Shown: one piece after another, positions 47,154-56,665 of the stretch
Layout: each line of letters starts with the position of its first letter
How positions within the stretch are numbered: position 1 is the first letter of the stretch
From: Oscheius onirici
Lineage: Eukaryota; Nematoda; Chromadorea; Rhabditida; Rhabditidae
DNA: 64,000 nucleotides
Assembly: GCA_932521025.1 (NCBI GenBank)
Contig: OW051471.1
Coordinates: forward strand, 7,130,001-7,194,000
Reading direction: 5' to 3'
Notes under the pieces: model-generated
The model's database searches: none
The model's input: only the letters and a program-made list of their open reading frames with translations
What the model was told of the DNA's origin: nothing
Translations under genes and position numbers: made by a program

Positions 47154-47859
47154 ATGCTGAACAACTTTCTGATTCTCATCGTAGTTGGGTCAGTGTATGC
47201 TGTGGAGGAATTCACTTGGAACAGATGGGGTCAGTTGTTTACTCTTCCAGAAAGTTGTCGTTCTAGAAAAGCGAACGGTGAATTGTCTCGGAGCTAATGG
47301 TTCTCCACTAGGATGCCATCTCGAAGCACCCAATGCTAGTCCACCAAGAGACCCGCTCAAGTACAAGTGAGTATATCTCAAGACTAGGAATCTGTTCAGA
47401 TGCCGTGTGGAACCCATGCCTCAAAACTCATGGAACGTACTGGCACACAATGCTACGAGAATCGCTTGTCCTCTCGGCTGTGAGCCTGATTTTGATCTAT
47501 CGGTATGTCTCTAGTTGACTATTTGATAACCTTCTTTAGGTGATCACAAAGGTACCGTACGACAACGAAAAGTGTCAGAAATACTACACGTACGGAAAGT
47601 ATCGAGATCAGAAGGAGAATGAGTGGTAGGTCAAAACAAAAGATTTTGTACCCGGACCTACAAAGGACATTGTTTTCGGAGCGCTCATTTGTTCGAAAAC
47701 ATTCAAAATGTAGCTTCTCAGCCAAAAGATCAGAACAATATCAGGTATCTCTGGTTGACTGAGCCATGTGAGGCCTCTCTCACTACACATTGTCGTTTCA
47801 AGGATGTTCCTCTCGGGACCAAGAATGAGAGGAAACACAAACTGCTTCAACGCATCTAA
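47154..47859 (+). CDS. Small secreted Cys-rich protein, unknown family
   Basis: The signal peptide MLNNFLILIVVGSVYAVEEF leads into WNRWGQLFTLPESCRSRKAN. A 34-bp intron joins N-G-C to HLEAPNASPPRDPLKY. Further exons give PMPQNSWNVLAHNATRIACP and VPYDNEKCQKYYTYG. A final exon, entered through a 44-bp intron, reads FCTRTYKGHCFRSAHLF, LTEPCEASLTTHCRFKDVPL and the end KLLQRI at 47859. About 200 residues with around ten cysteines and N-glycosylation sites. The last two introns were chosen because they keep frame and preserve cysteines; an alternative ending at 47762 is possible. A similar motif (CGFKEVP) occurs on the opposite strand at about 48700. Function unknown. Confidence 0.65.
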
Positions 47860-48018
47860 CTAGATATCATTAAAATGTTTATACGGAATTTTATCTTGAC
47901 GATTAGCAGCGGCGTGGGCTGCGCTCAACTGGTGATTACAGCTCATCACTCATGTCTCAATTACATTGCTTGCAAACTTGTACAAATAGTTGAATACTTT
48001 CGACGAAGTAATCCACTT

Positions 48019-48356
48019 TAAATTGCTCGTGTGTGTGTCTGTCAGAAGCTTTAATTGGCAATCAAAATGGAGCAATTTGTGCGCACAATTAAGGGGAAGT
48101 TTCCAGACAGTAAAGAATCAAGTGCGGGTTAGGAATACGGAAAAGTGTTCAAGGGGGTTTCTACTATAACTTTAGCTCCAACGGGGGGGGGGGTGATATC
48201 ACAACTGGAGAACAACAGGGATAGGGGAGAACAGGAGCACGGACAGGGGTACGAGAAAGAGGTTCAGAGGGACAGAGAGGGACAGAGGGACAGAATGACA
48301 GAGGGACAGAGGGATCTGTAAGTAACTTAGCCCCGGAGGGGCGTAGCCTAACTTGT
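48019..48356. repeat. Dispersed repeat family, copy 3, with internal tandem repeat
   Basis: It starts TAAATTGCTCGTGTGTGTGT, shares TTAATTGGCAATCAAAATGG with copy 1 and GTTTCCAGACAGTAAAGAATC with copy 4, and ends GCCCCGGAGGGGC (48330-48342) plus GTAGCCTAACTTGT. The end hairpin differs from the other copies by paired T-to-C and A-to-G changes that keep it able to pair. A ten-base G tract (48182-48192 region) and AGAGGGAC-type tandem units (about 48266-48314) lie inside. Confidence 0.75.
48266..48314. repeat. Short tandem repeat, GGGACAGAG-type unit
   Basis: About five units of an 8-10-bp word (GGGACAGAG) with small variations, inside dispersed-repeat copy 3. Confidence 0.7.
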
Positions 48357-48633
48357 CAATTTTAAATTGCCCCCTTTGCTTGACTTGTCGAAACCTCGAC
48401 AAGTCAGACTTATAATTTTGACAAGTCCAAGCGAAGTAGACTCTAGAGGTGTAGTCTAGCGTCAGATCCTCTTCTGTGCTGTTGTCGTCTTCTGCTCTCC
48501 ACCAAAAGGTCAGGTTTCTACGTTTGCTGTTCTGACAGAAAAGATCTACTTGATACTGGCAATCAGACAGTAGCGCCACAGACACTTGCGTTCTTTTGTG
48601 AAAAGTAGAGAGACGGGAATTTGACAGTCAGTT

Positions 48634-48957
48634 GTGAATCCGCCACAGCTGCCTTCGAAAGAAGGTGTCATGCTCGGTCTTTCCCGGTCCCTTGGGCACC
48701 TCCTTGAATCCACAGCGGTGTTTGGTATAGTTCTTGGAGACCCGAAGGACCATTTGGGAAAAACTGATAGTCTCTTCTTTGCGCCAAAAAAGAATATTGA
48801 TAGAGTCAATTACAGGAATTGATGCCAACCCTTTTTATTGTTCTTTTGTTTTCCTTTCTTTCGGTTTTCAGACCATGCTCGAAATGGATTACAAGTAACT
48901 GGAAATCCAAGAGCCGAGATGAGAGTAGCTGATATTTGGAGCATAATTTTGTAAACT
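48634..48957 (-). pseudogene. Possible degraded relative of the 47154 Cys-rich gene
   Basis: On the minus strand an ATG at about 48957 opens a signal-like MLQISATLISALGFPVTCNP. Further down, a frame ending at 48634 reads NYTKHRCGFKEVPKGPGKTE then DTFFRRQLWRIHN. The H-x-C-x-F-K-x-V-P motif matches THCRFKDVPLG near the end of the gene at 47154. No clean intron links the two pieces and no middle exons are visible. This is either an inverted, decayed duplicate or a gene whose structure I cannot resolve. Confidence 0.35.
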
Positions 48958-49217
48958 GACGTGCTGAGCTCTGACTTGAGTAAATTCTGAGCTACTAGCC
49001 GGAAAAAAGTCGTCTAAAAAATGTTATAGGTAGACGGGTCATGCCCGATTTTTCCGCCCATTTTGACAAGTCGAATCAGGTCAAGGATTAGCCATGCACG
49101 ATTTTTTAGTCGAGTTTTGACTTGTCGTTACATTTTACTTTTTACGTAGTTTTATGTGGTTAGAGAAGATCCAAAGTCTGCCAATGATTTTATGTGCAGC
49201 AGTTCGCGACCAACAAG

Positions 49218-50136
49218 TTACGGAAGATATTTGCAAGATGCAAAGAGTAAAAATATAACGATAGCGATAACTAAAACATATCCGATGAATTTGCAGTTGT
49301 CGGGTTTGATGTGGTCCTGTGGTCTGGGTGCTGGCCAGATGACAACCTGTGGGACGTTGGATCCGCAGTGCTTGCATCGAGGAATTCCGTGATCACCACC
49401 AGTCATTGAGCGTTGTTCTAGAAATTTTCTATTACATTTTCTTTGTTTGACTTACTCTGCAGTTTGTAAGCCGAAGAATTGGCGGGATCCATGTATGGAG
49501 GTGGTGTGCTGATGAGCTCCTGTTCAATTGGAACGAATTCGGGCATGTCTGGAAGAAGCGGTCAAAACAACTTGTTGTTATCTTCTGGTCTATCAGATCC
49601 CGGTTAAATATTGTCCAAATTGGGCCCCGATTACAGGTACACGTGAACGAAAAGCATTTGATAAGAGTCGTGTTAATCGCGGCTTAAAATAGTCAGTTGG
49701 AAACGAAAAGAACTTGTGGTCCACGAGGTTTCAAAGTGTAATGTTGACCGATCGCACAAACAACAGCTTGTATCACGAGATCGGTTAATTGGTTTCAGCC
49801 TTAAAAAAAGATTTACTATGTCTACTTTTAGTGGGCAGTTTCCCCCAAGGACTTGGCCTCGACAACCTGTTTGAATGCAAAAGTTTGGCGAAACAGAAAT
49901 AGATCAGAGCTGATTAGCGAACAGCAACGTGAAACTTTAGTAACTCTTCATCCTAACACGTTAGACTTTTGAACTACAGCGTTTACATTCTAATCTCTGT
50001 AGGTTTGAACTGAACTTTCTCTTGGCTAGTGCTTATCTGGCCAATATTTTCAAACAGTCACGAGCGACTGCTTACCTTTGGGAAAGAAGATCTGTTTCGG
50101 CTTGGAGGCCTTATCTGGAGAACGTGAAGTCGACAT
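49218..50136 (-). CDS. Small PPxY tail-anchored membrane protein
   Basis: Three exons give about 117 residues. Exon 1 is MSTSRSPDKASKPKQIFFPK (start 50136). After a roughly 500-bp intron, exon 2 reads DMPEFVPIEQELISTPPPYM and DPANSSAYKLQ. Exon 3 has RCKHCGSNVPQVV, a 20-residue helix (FIGYVLVIAIVIFLLFASCK) and the end YLP. The PPPYMDP motif is a WW-domain/NEDD4-type ligand. CKHCG before a hydrophobic helix recalls half of a LITAF-like zinc ribbon, but the second C-x-x-C is missing. Likely cytoplasmic N-terminus on an endosomal membrane. All junctions keep frame. Confidence 0.72.
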
Positions 50137-50604
50137 GTTGATATCAGAGTCGAGGAGAGACTGTTCCCGTGAATGGCCTTGAAACGAGAGAGTAATTGTA
50201 TCCGACAGGGAACAGATGATCACGGTACAGTGCGTCCGATCACTTGGAAAAAAAAGTTGAAACGTTGGTATGTGTCCACGTCTGATCGGAGCCAAAACAA
50301 AGCAATTTATGTAAGCAGGAAGTTTTGGAAAATCGATTTCCTCAAAAGCGGCTACCGTCGAGATATTTTATTTTGAAAATTGATCCTCTTCTATGTTTAC
50401 TTGTTTGATTGGGATATCTGCACCCTGAACCCAATCTTCGTGATCGTTTACGAAAGAAGACAGCTTCGATTCTCATGACGGTATCTTGTCACGACCTATA
50501 TTCGAAAAGGAAATAACCGTGCGGCAATACTCTTCTTGTTGTTTCCCCATTTTTTATGGTCTTTCTGTCTTGTCTATGCAAAATTACTCCATCTTTTTCA
50601 GAGA
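50137..50604. other. Divergent intergenic region
   Basis: Separates the PPxY membrane gene (minus) and the PRCC homologue (plus). A TTTTTCAG at 50593-50600 immediately precedes the PRCC start and may be a trans-splice acceptor. Nothing else seen. Confidence 0.45.
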
Positions 50605-52147
50605 ATGTTGGGGCTCGTCGATTATGGAAGTGGCTCTGAATCCGATTCGGATGGCGCCGCTGATCAACCACAAGCCGGCAGCAATACAAATGGTCCGGAG
50701 AAAACTAAAGGGATTTTCGACGAAGAGACACCTTTCTCAACGAATACAGGTAATTTATCAGTTGCATTTGCACAAATTGTGTAGGTTCTATTCTAAATCT
50801 TCCATCTGCTACGAATGAACGGCTAGCAAATCGACCAGTCGAGGAAAATGAACTGGAAGGAGTTGTGAAGCCGAGAGACTGGGAACAGGAGCTCGCCGAA
50901 AAAAATAAGAAGAGACTGGAAAAAAGAGTAAGCTTTTTAATGGTTTCAGTAACCCACATGTTAAGGCAAAGAAGAAGGAAAAGAAGGAGAAAAAAGAAAA
51001 GAAACATAAACGAGACAAGGAAAACAAGTCGGAAAAGAAGGAAAAGAAACCAGTGAACAAAACTAAAATTTCCGCGTTTGGAGCATTGGGAACGTTGGGA
51101 GTCGAAAGTGATACTGATGAGGAAGAGGTAAGGTGTCACTCTTATTCGAGAGAAAATTTTGTTCAGCATGAAACCAAACCGGTTGCTCGGCCCAGTGCAA
51201 GTTCCAGCAAATTGGATCTTCTGAATCTACTCCCAACTCCGAAAGCAAAGACCAAGTCGAGTGTTTTTGGAAAAGGATCTGGACCTTCCATGCTGTTTCC
51301 ATCCACTCTCAGAAAAGCTCCAGTTGCTGCTTCTACAAAAGTACAACCAGTTCCGTCTTCTTTCACCGTAAAGAGAAAAGTCGACTCGGATGACTCTGAT
51401 GATGACGATGTAACCGACTTCTTTGGACTAACTGCCGCTCCAGAGGTACTTTCTGCTCTTTCATATTCACCTCTGTTTTCAGCCGAAAAAAATTCGAGTT
51501 GAAGAGGATCGAGAAATTCCCCTAATGGCTACTGGTACTGGATTCGAGTCCTTCGGTCCTTCGAAGCCCACAGAACAGGTTAGTTCATTGTCTAATTTCT
51601 CAATACTTCTGTCACAAAATAGTAAAACTTTCAATATTTCAGGAAATGTTGCATCCCAGTCAAATGTACAACTATGCCGATGTGGACATCTCGCAACTTC
51701 CGCAGCAACGAGCCGGACTCATTTCAGACGAGGTTGGTTTTCGATTTTCCGATTTAAACCTTTTTTTTCAGCAAGCGTTCAATCTCATTTCGCGCGATGA
51801 AACAGTTCAAATTGGTGATAGACGCACGCTGAATGAAATTACTGCAGGAATCATCGATGTCAGTGTTGATCAGGTGAGAAATGATCCAAATATGTACATT
51901 ACATAAGTTTCAGGCTCTCGGTCCGAGTGTGCAGTCTAGTCTGCTGAAACAGGTGACAAAACAAGCCTATATTCGGGATGTCAACGCTCTGCCGGCCAAA
52001 AGTGGAACTGTGGATAAAGTTGCTCGCCAGAAGCATCAAATCACCTATTTGGCGAAACTAGCAGTGGCTCGAGAGGCAGCATTGGAAGAACAATGGGCCT
52101 CGAATAAGAGCCAGAAACGCATGGCTCGACAAAAATACGGATTCTAG
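50605..52147 (+). CDS. PRCC homologue (nuclear mitotic-checkpoint/splicing-associated protein)
   Basis: About 410 residues in nine exons. It starts MLGLVDYGSGSESDSDGAAD, the typical L-V-x-Y-G-S-x-S-E PRCC beginning. A Lys/Glu-rich basic stretch follows (AKKKEKKEKKEKKHKRDKEN), then LDLLNLLPTPKAKTKSSVFG and an acidic patch (DDSDDDDVTDFFGL). The conserved C-terminal domain has HPSQMYNYADVD and VARQKHQITYLAKLAVAREA, and ends NKSQKRMARQKYGF. The end sequence R-x-K-H-Q-I-x-Y-L-A...KYGF is the PRCC signature. Human PRCC is a nuclear protein linked to MAD2B and the spliceosome. Length and domain order are normal; no lesion seen. Confidence 0.9.
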
Positions 52148-53656
52148 ACTGTTGTTTACGTATACCTGTGAAATAAACTACCGCCTCTCATGTTTCCGTA
52201 AGAACGTTCTCTGTACCCTCAGAGCGTGTGAAGTGAGCTCTAAGACAATGAAAATGAGGCCAAGGCAGGAACTGGCCGCGGAAACAAATATACGCGTGCG
52301 TAAAAACGTGTTCTCTCTCGTGGATGTCCATCAAAAAAATAGCCAGACTATTGGCTCTCTTGTAGTGCAAGACGGCTGAGTGGGCTTAGGAGAGGCGATT
52401 ACAGAAGTCATTAGAAAAGAACATGGCAATGATTTGATTATCGTAAAAAATCCAAATCTAAGAAAATAACACAATTTGAAAAGACGATCTACAGTAACAG
52501 ATGGTAACAATGAATAGTACTGGAAAAAACTTATTTTTCAATATACCCATCTAGTCAAAAAATAGGAAAAAGTGTTGTTCAGCTGTTTAATACTACCTTT
52601 GGCAGTAAGCAAGGTTCTCACTAATTAGAACTGAGAAAGGAGGTAACAGCGTACCTATAAACGTAAACGACTCTAACTTTCATGGCAGTGATGCTTGACA
52701 AATCGTTTCACGTGTTCTATCTTTCGCATTACCACTCCAACAAAAAAAACTCGGGGTTGCCCCTCCTTTTCTTTGTCAATAATCCGATTTCCTGTGTGTA
52801 GAAAAGAAGGGACCTGCTCCAAGGAGAGCGTGGAACCCGGCGCACCTAAGCTGTGGGAAGGGCAGCACAAAGACCGGCAGTGAGACAAACACGCGGATTA
52901 TTTGCAGGAGTGAGTTTACACTCCGGGAGACAAAATAACCATTCAACAATTTGATCTTTCGACCGAGGAGCGTCTATTGTGCCATGGGAACATGCGGATT
53001 TGAAATACGATCGAGAGTGATCCGCCGTTAGTCTCGAGTCTAGTTTAGCCTGAACGCTAAGACCGAAAAGTCACTTCTGCCACAGAAATGCACAAACGGA
53101 CTGATAGAAAAGAGTGAACAATACTCTGGCAATTAAAAAATGTACGAAACAAAGTATTTGAAGAGGTTATGGGAGGTAAAAAGTAGTTTTCTGCTACACC
53201 GTTTTTAAGAGCTGCTGACACTTTGCTAGTCTAGTTTTTTAAAGTCTGTCCCTTGGCTTTCTGGTCGAATCGGTTTCCATCTGAGACCAAACCACTTTGA
53301 TCGAAATAATTGAGAACAATCTCGTCACAATGATTCAGCTCGCATCATTTTGATCTCAGTCCGGCTCCGACTGTATTTTTTCGGATGACACAAGAGCACA
53401 GTTTGCCAAATGACGTGATTCGGCTTGACTCATTCACGGGAATCGCCTACGGGCTTATTCCGGTCTCCGGAAGCATGCACGGGATTACGCTAGGAGAACC
53501 GTGCGACAAGTGTCGCCGTAAACAAACAAAAAGGGCGGAGACGTCTGGCAGATTTCGGAGCTAAGGCACGCCTATAAAAGAGAGCACTGTACAGGCCACA
53601 ACGGCAGTCGAACGTCCCGTCTTCTCATCAGATAAAACATCTACCGACTCGAAAAA
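52148..53656. other. Intergenic region, promoter at its right end
   Basis: About 1.4 kb with no convincing gene. The only clear element is the TATA box at 53573. No repeats of the families seen elsewhere in the window. Confidence 0.5.
53573..53580 (+). promoter_or_regulatory. TATA box of the GCSxGNC secreted-protein gene
   Basis: TATAAAAG in CGCCTATAAAAGAGAGC. It lies about 30 bp upstream of the expected start of a short leader that contains no ATG of its own before the intron at 53658. Confidence 0.7.
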
Positions 53657-54715
53657 AGTTGGAATTTTTCCGAGTTTTCATTTTATTAAAATAATTTAGT
53701 GTTCCGTTCCTCTTTGGCTCTCTTTCTGGCATTCGGTATTGCATTGGCCCAGAATGGCGGTTGTCCCACTTGCGGACAGAACCAACCTCTTGCTTCGACC
53801 ACTCCCATGCCTCAAACTGCTACTGCCAAGATCAGAATCGTTCTAAACGCTCCAGCGGTAGGAAAACGAGAAAGCTAGATAGTATTTTTGACAATTCAGA
53901 CTTCTACGAACAACAACAACAACGCTCCAACGATTCAAGTACAAGCTGCCCCTGCCGCGACGGTAAGTTAGTTACTTCTTAGAAAACTAGGCGGTATCGA
54001 GTTAAAATATTTTTTAGACCAACTGTGTCTCCGGCAACTGCAACACACAGACTGTTCAAGTTCAAGCTGCTCCAGCTCCCGCTCCTGTTTTCAACAGCGC
54101 ACCAGTCTTCGTCTCCTCTTCCGTGAGTCCTTGCTCAAATTTTATTAAGGTTTTTTTTCAGAATGGTTGTTCCAGCGGAAACTGCAACAATAACGCTCGC
54201 ATCTTTGTCCCTGCTCCTGTAAGTCTTGACTCTGAATCGAAAACAAGTAATCTTGCAGTCTGGTTGTTCCAGTGGAAACTGTAACAACAACGCCCCCATC
54301 ATCGTGAACGCTCCTTCAAACGGATGCTTCTCTGGCAACTGCGGACCTCGGCCCATCGTTATCCCAGTAAGACCATTTTTGTTCCTACCAGTTCACTTTC
54401 TAGGCCTTCAACTCTGGCTGCTCCGGAAACGGCTGTGGATACGCCCCTGCTCCCATCATGATTCCCTCTCCCATCATCAGAAACTATGCTCCAATCATTC
54501 GTCAAACCAATCCCAATTTCGGATTTGGTTGCGGATCAAACGGTTGTGGAAACAGATTCTTCAACCGTTTCAACAATGGAAACACCGGAAACTTCGGTGT
54601 CCCTGACGCCATCACTGCGAACGGCAGATACATTCGTCCTAAAATCAGGATCCCTACCCGATACGATAATGGAAACCCTGTCTTCACTATCAACAACGGG
54701 TACGGAAGAAAGTAA
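53657..54715 (+). CDS. Secreted repeat protein with GCSxGNC modules; start codon split by an intron
   Basis: No ATG exists between the TATA box (53573) and the first coding exon, which begins TGTTCCGTTCC at 53700 right after TTTAG. Joining the A at 53657 (before GTTGG) to TG at 53700-53701 makes an ATG and gives MFRSSLALFLAFGIALAQNG, a good signal peptide. The following exons have phase-0 boundaries and repeat a cysteine module: NCVSGNCNTQ, NGCSSGNCNNNARI, SGCSSGNCNNNAPI, NGCFSGNCGPRP, SGCSGNGCGYAP and FGCGSNGCGNRF, separated by Ala/Pro/Val-rich spacers. The last exon is basic and Asn-rich and ends NNGYGRK. About 245 residues. Probably an extracellular matrix, cuticle or eggshell protein. Family not recognised. 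Confidence 0.75.
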
Positions 54716-54949
54716 GATATTGATCAAAAGCTGCTATCTACGCACATGTTTGTATATATTGAAATCCTCAACAGTTTTCTCGCTTCAAGTATTGCTCAAT
54801 GAATTTTTAATATTCTCATGAGGAAAGTTGAATAGATCTAACTGGATAATAAATCAAGGCCATCCAATCAGGTCGCTTTCTCTCCCGACTTTTTCCAGAA
54901 CTGTGTCAAACGAACTTTCCCTTATCAGTCGTTTCATTCAGTCTCGAGA

Positions 54950-56201
54950 TGGGCTTGGACTTCCGTTATCTAGGCTATGCGAGTGTGTTGCTCTCGTCAG
55001 CACTCCTCCTTTTCCAATTATTGTACATTCCAAAACTTTTAAGTTCGACCGATGCCACCAGAGTCATTGTTCTAAGAAGCACGAGTCTGTTCAGAGTAAG
55101 ATCTTTTCTCATTCAGTTTTAGAAAGATTTCAGAAAACAGATGTTCGCTTAAGTGAAACATTGATCCGTGTCCCTCGTTCTCCCATGTGCGCACCAGGTT
55201 CACCCGGTCCCAAAGGTATCGATGGACGAGACGGTCAGCAAGGAGAGCCGGGAAGACGAGGAGCCGCTGGTCAAGATGCTAGAGACATGCTGCTAGAAAA
55301 GGAAGAAAAGTGCATCGTTTGCCCTACAGGACCAGTTGGTCCAATGGGTCCTCCTGGTGATCGAGGAGAACCAGGAGAAAAAGGTCACAAAGGAGTTCCT
55401 GGTGTACCGGCTAATGATGGAATTGATGGCGATGTGGGACCAGAAGGAGACATCGGACCAGTTGGACAGAGAGGACACAATGGAGGGAAAGGAGCTCCTG
55501 GAAAGAGTGCTCAAGGTGGAACGGGAATTCGGGGGCCAAAGGGAGCGAAAGGGGCACTGGGAAGAGCTGGAATACAGGGCCCTCGTGGAAAAGTGAGTTT
55601 ATAAAAGTGTGTCAAAACATAAAACTTATAGAGAAATTACATCTATGGACCGCCTGGTCCACCTGGACAAACAGGGGCGAATGGGCTCGATGGAACACCA
55701 GGAAATGTTGGAGAGAAGGGAGAAAAGGGTCTTACTGGAGAAAGAGGAGCCAACGCGAAATTCTGTCCTTGTCCCATTGAGCTACAGCTGCTTCACAAAC
55801 GGAGAGGAAGTCTACCAACTGGCAGCTCGCACCCAGCTGCTCCTCCAGGAAGCAAACAAATGACGACGACAACTACTACAGTTCCCGCCACTTCCAGAGT
55901 GGAAACCACTACGGTCCCTGTTACACAATCATTGCCGACTTCCACGACGACTACAACAACTGTGGGAGCACCTGCCTCCAGAGAAAATATGTTGGTTTTT
56001 CATCTTATTTAAAGAAATATTTTCAGCCAGCCTCAACTAGAGCTATTGGACAACGATACTGAACAAGTCGATTTGCCTCAAGAGTTTGGTGTTACTGAAG
56101 AACAAACAGTTCCAGAAGAGTATGAGGAAGCGGAAGAAGAGCCAACTACGACACGGCGTCGATTCATTTATGTTACGAAGAGACCAAGAAAGTACTACTA
56201 A
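54950..56201 (+). CDS. Cuticle collagen with Thr-rich and acidic C-terminal extension
   Basis: Nematode cuticular collagen, about 385 residues in four exons. The start MGLDFRYLGYASVLLSALLL provides the usual N-terminal hydrophobic signal-anchor. A short non-collagen region follows (RLSETLIRVPRSPMCAPG), then interrupted Gly-X-Y blocks with cysteine knots at each end (CAPGSPGPKGIDG, KCIVCPTGPVGPMGPPGDR, GPPGPPGQTGANGLDG, KFCPCPIE). Unlike typical cuticle collagens, which stop soon after the last cysteines, this one continues with about 50 Thr/Pro/Ser residues (TTTTTTVPATSRVETTTVPV) and an acidic tail (EEYEEAEEEPTTTRRRF) ending RKYY. All junctions checked keep frame. It follows the GCSxGNC gene by 234 bp. 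Confidence 0.9.
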
Positions 56202-56665
56202 ATGTCTATTTCATAAAATGAAGCCACAACAAAGATTGCGTTCATGTTGTTTTATCGAAACCAAACCCACACATATTGTTGTGGCAGACTGTCAGTGTAA
56301 TTCCTTCGCTTAGTTCTTTCCTTTTAGCAGCATCAAGTTTTTGGAGTTTCAACTTTCCCACTTGGTTGTTTACTGTCAACCTAACCTTTTCCTTCCAATC
56401 TAGCTCGATAGTCGAAAGAGATAACTTACACACGACACAAAACTGAAAGGGCAGTAAATGAACACTTGACTGTTTATAGAAAAATAGAGACGACAGTCGA
56501 TCAGTGTTCTGATAACATCATTTCAAGTTCCAAATCTACTAGGAACACTTTGTACTTCTTGTCAAGTACTCTTACTTTGTTCTGCCACTTTTGATCCCAA
56601 CACTTTTTGTGGGTTCAGCTGTCAACTTTTCGTATTATCAACATTTATTTCCCCATTTCCAGAGT
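56202..56665. other. Intergenic region
   Basis: Between the collagen and neprilysin genes on the same strand. Nothing supportable. A CATTTCCAG directly before 56661 is either the last outron acceptor or a trans-splice site for the neprilysin transcript. Confidence 0.45.

Noticed and set aside
52695-52883. Plus-strand frame with several Cys
   Set aside because: No start context, signal peptide or splice partner; the opposite strand is equally open.
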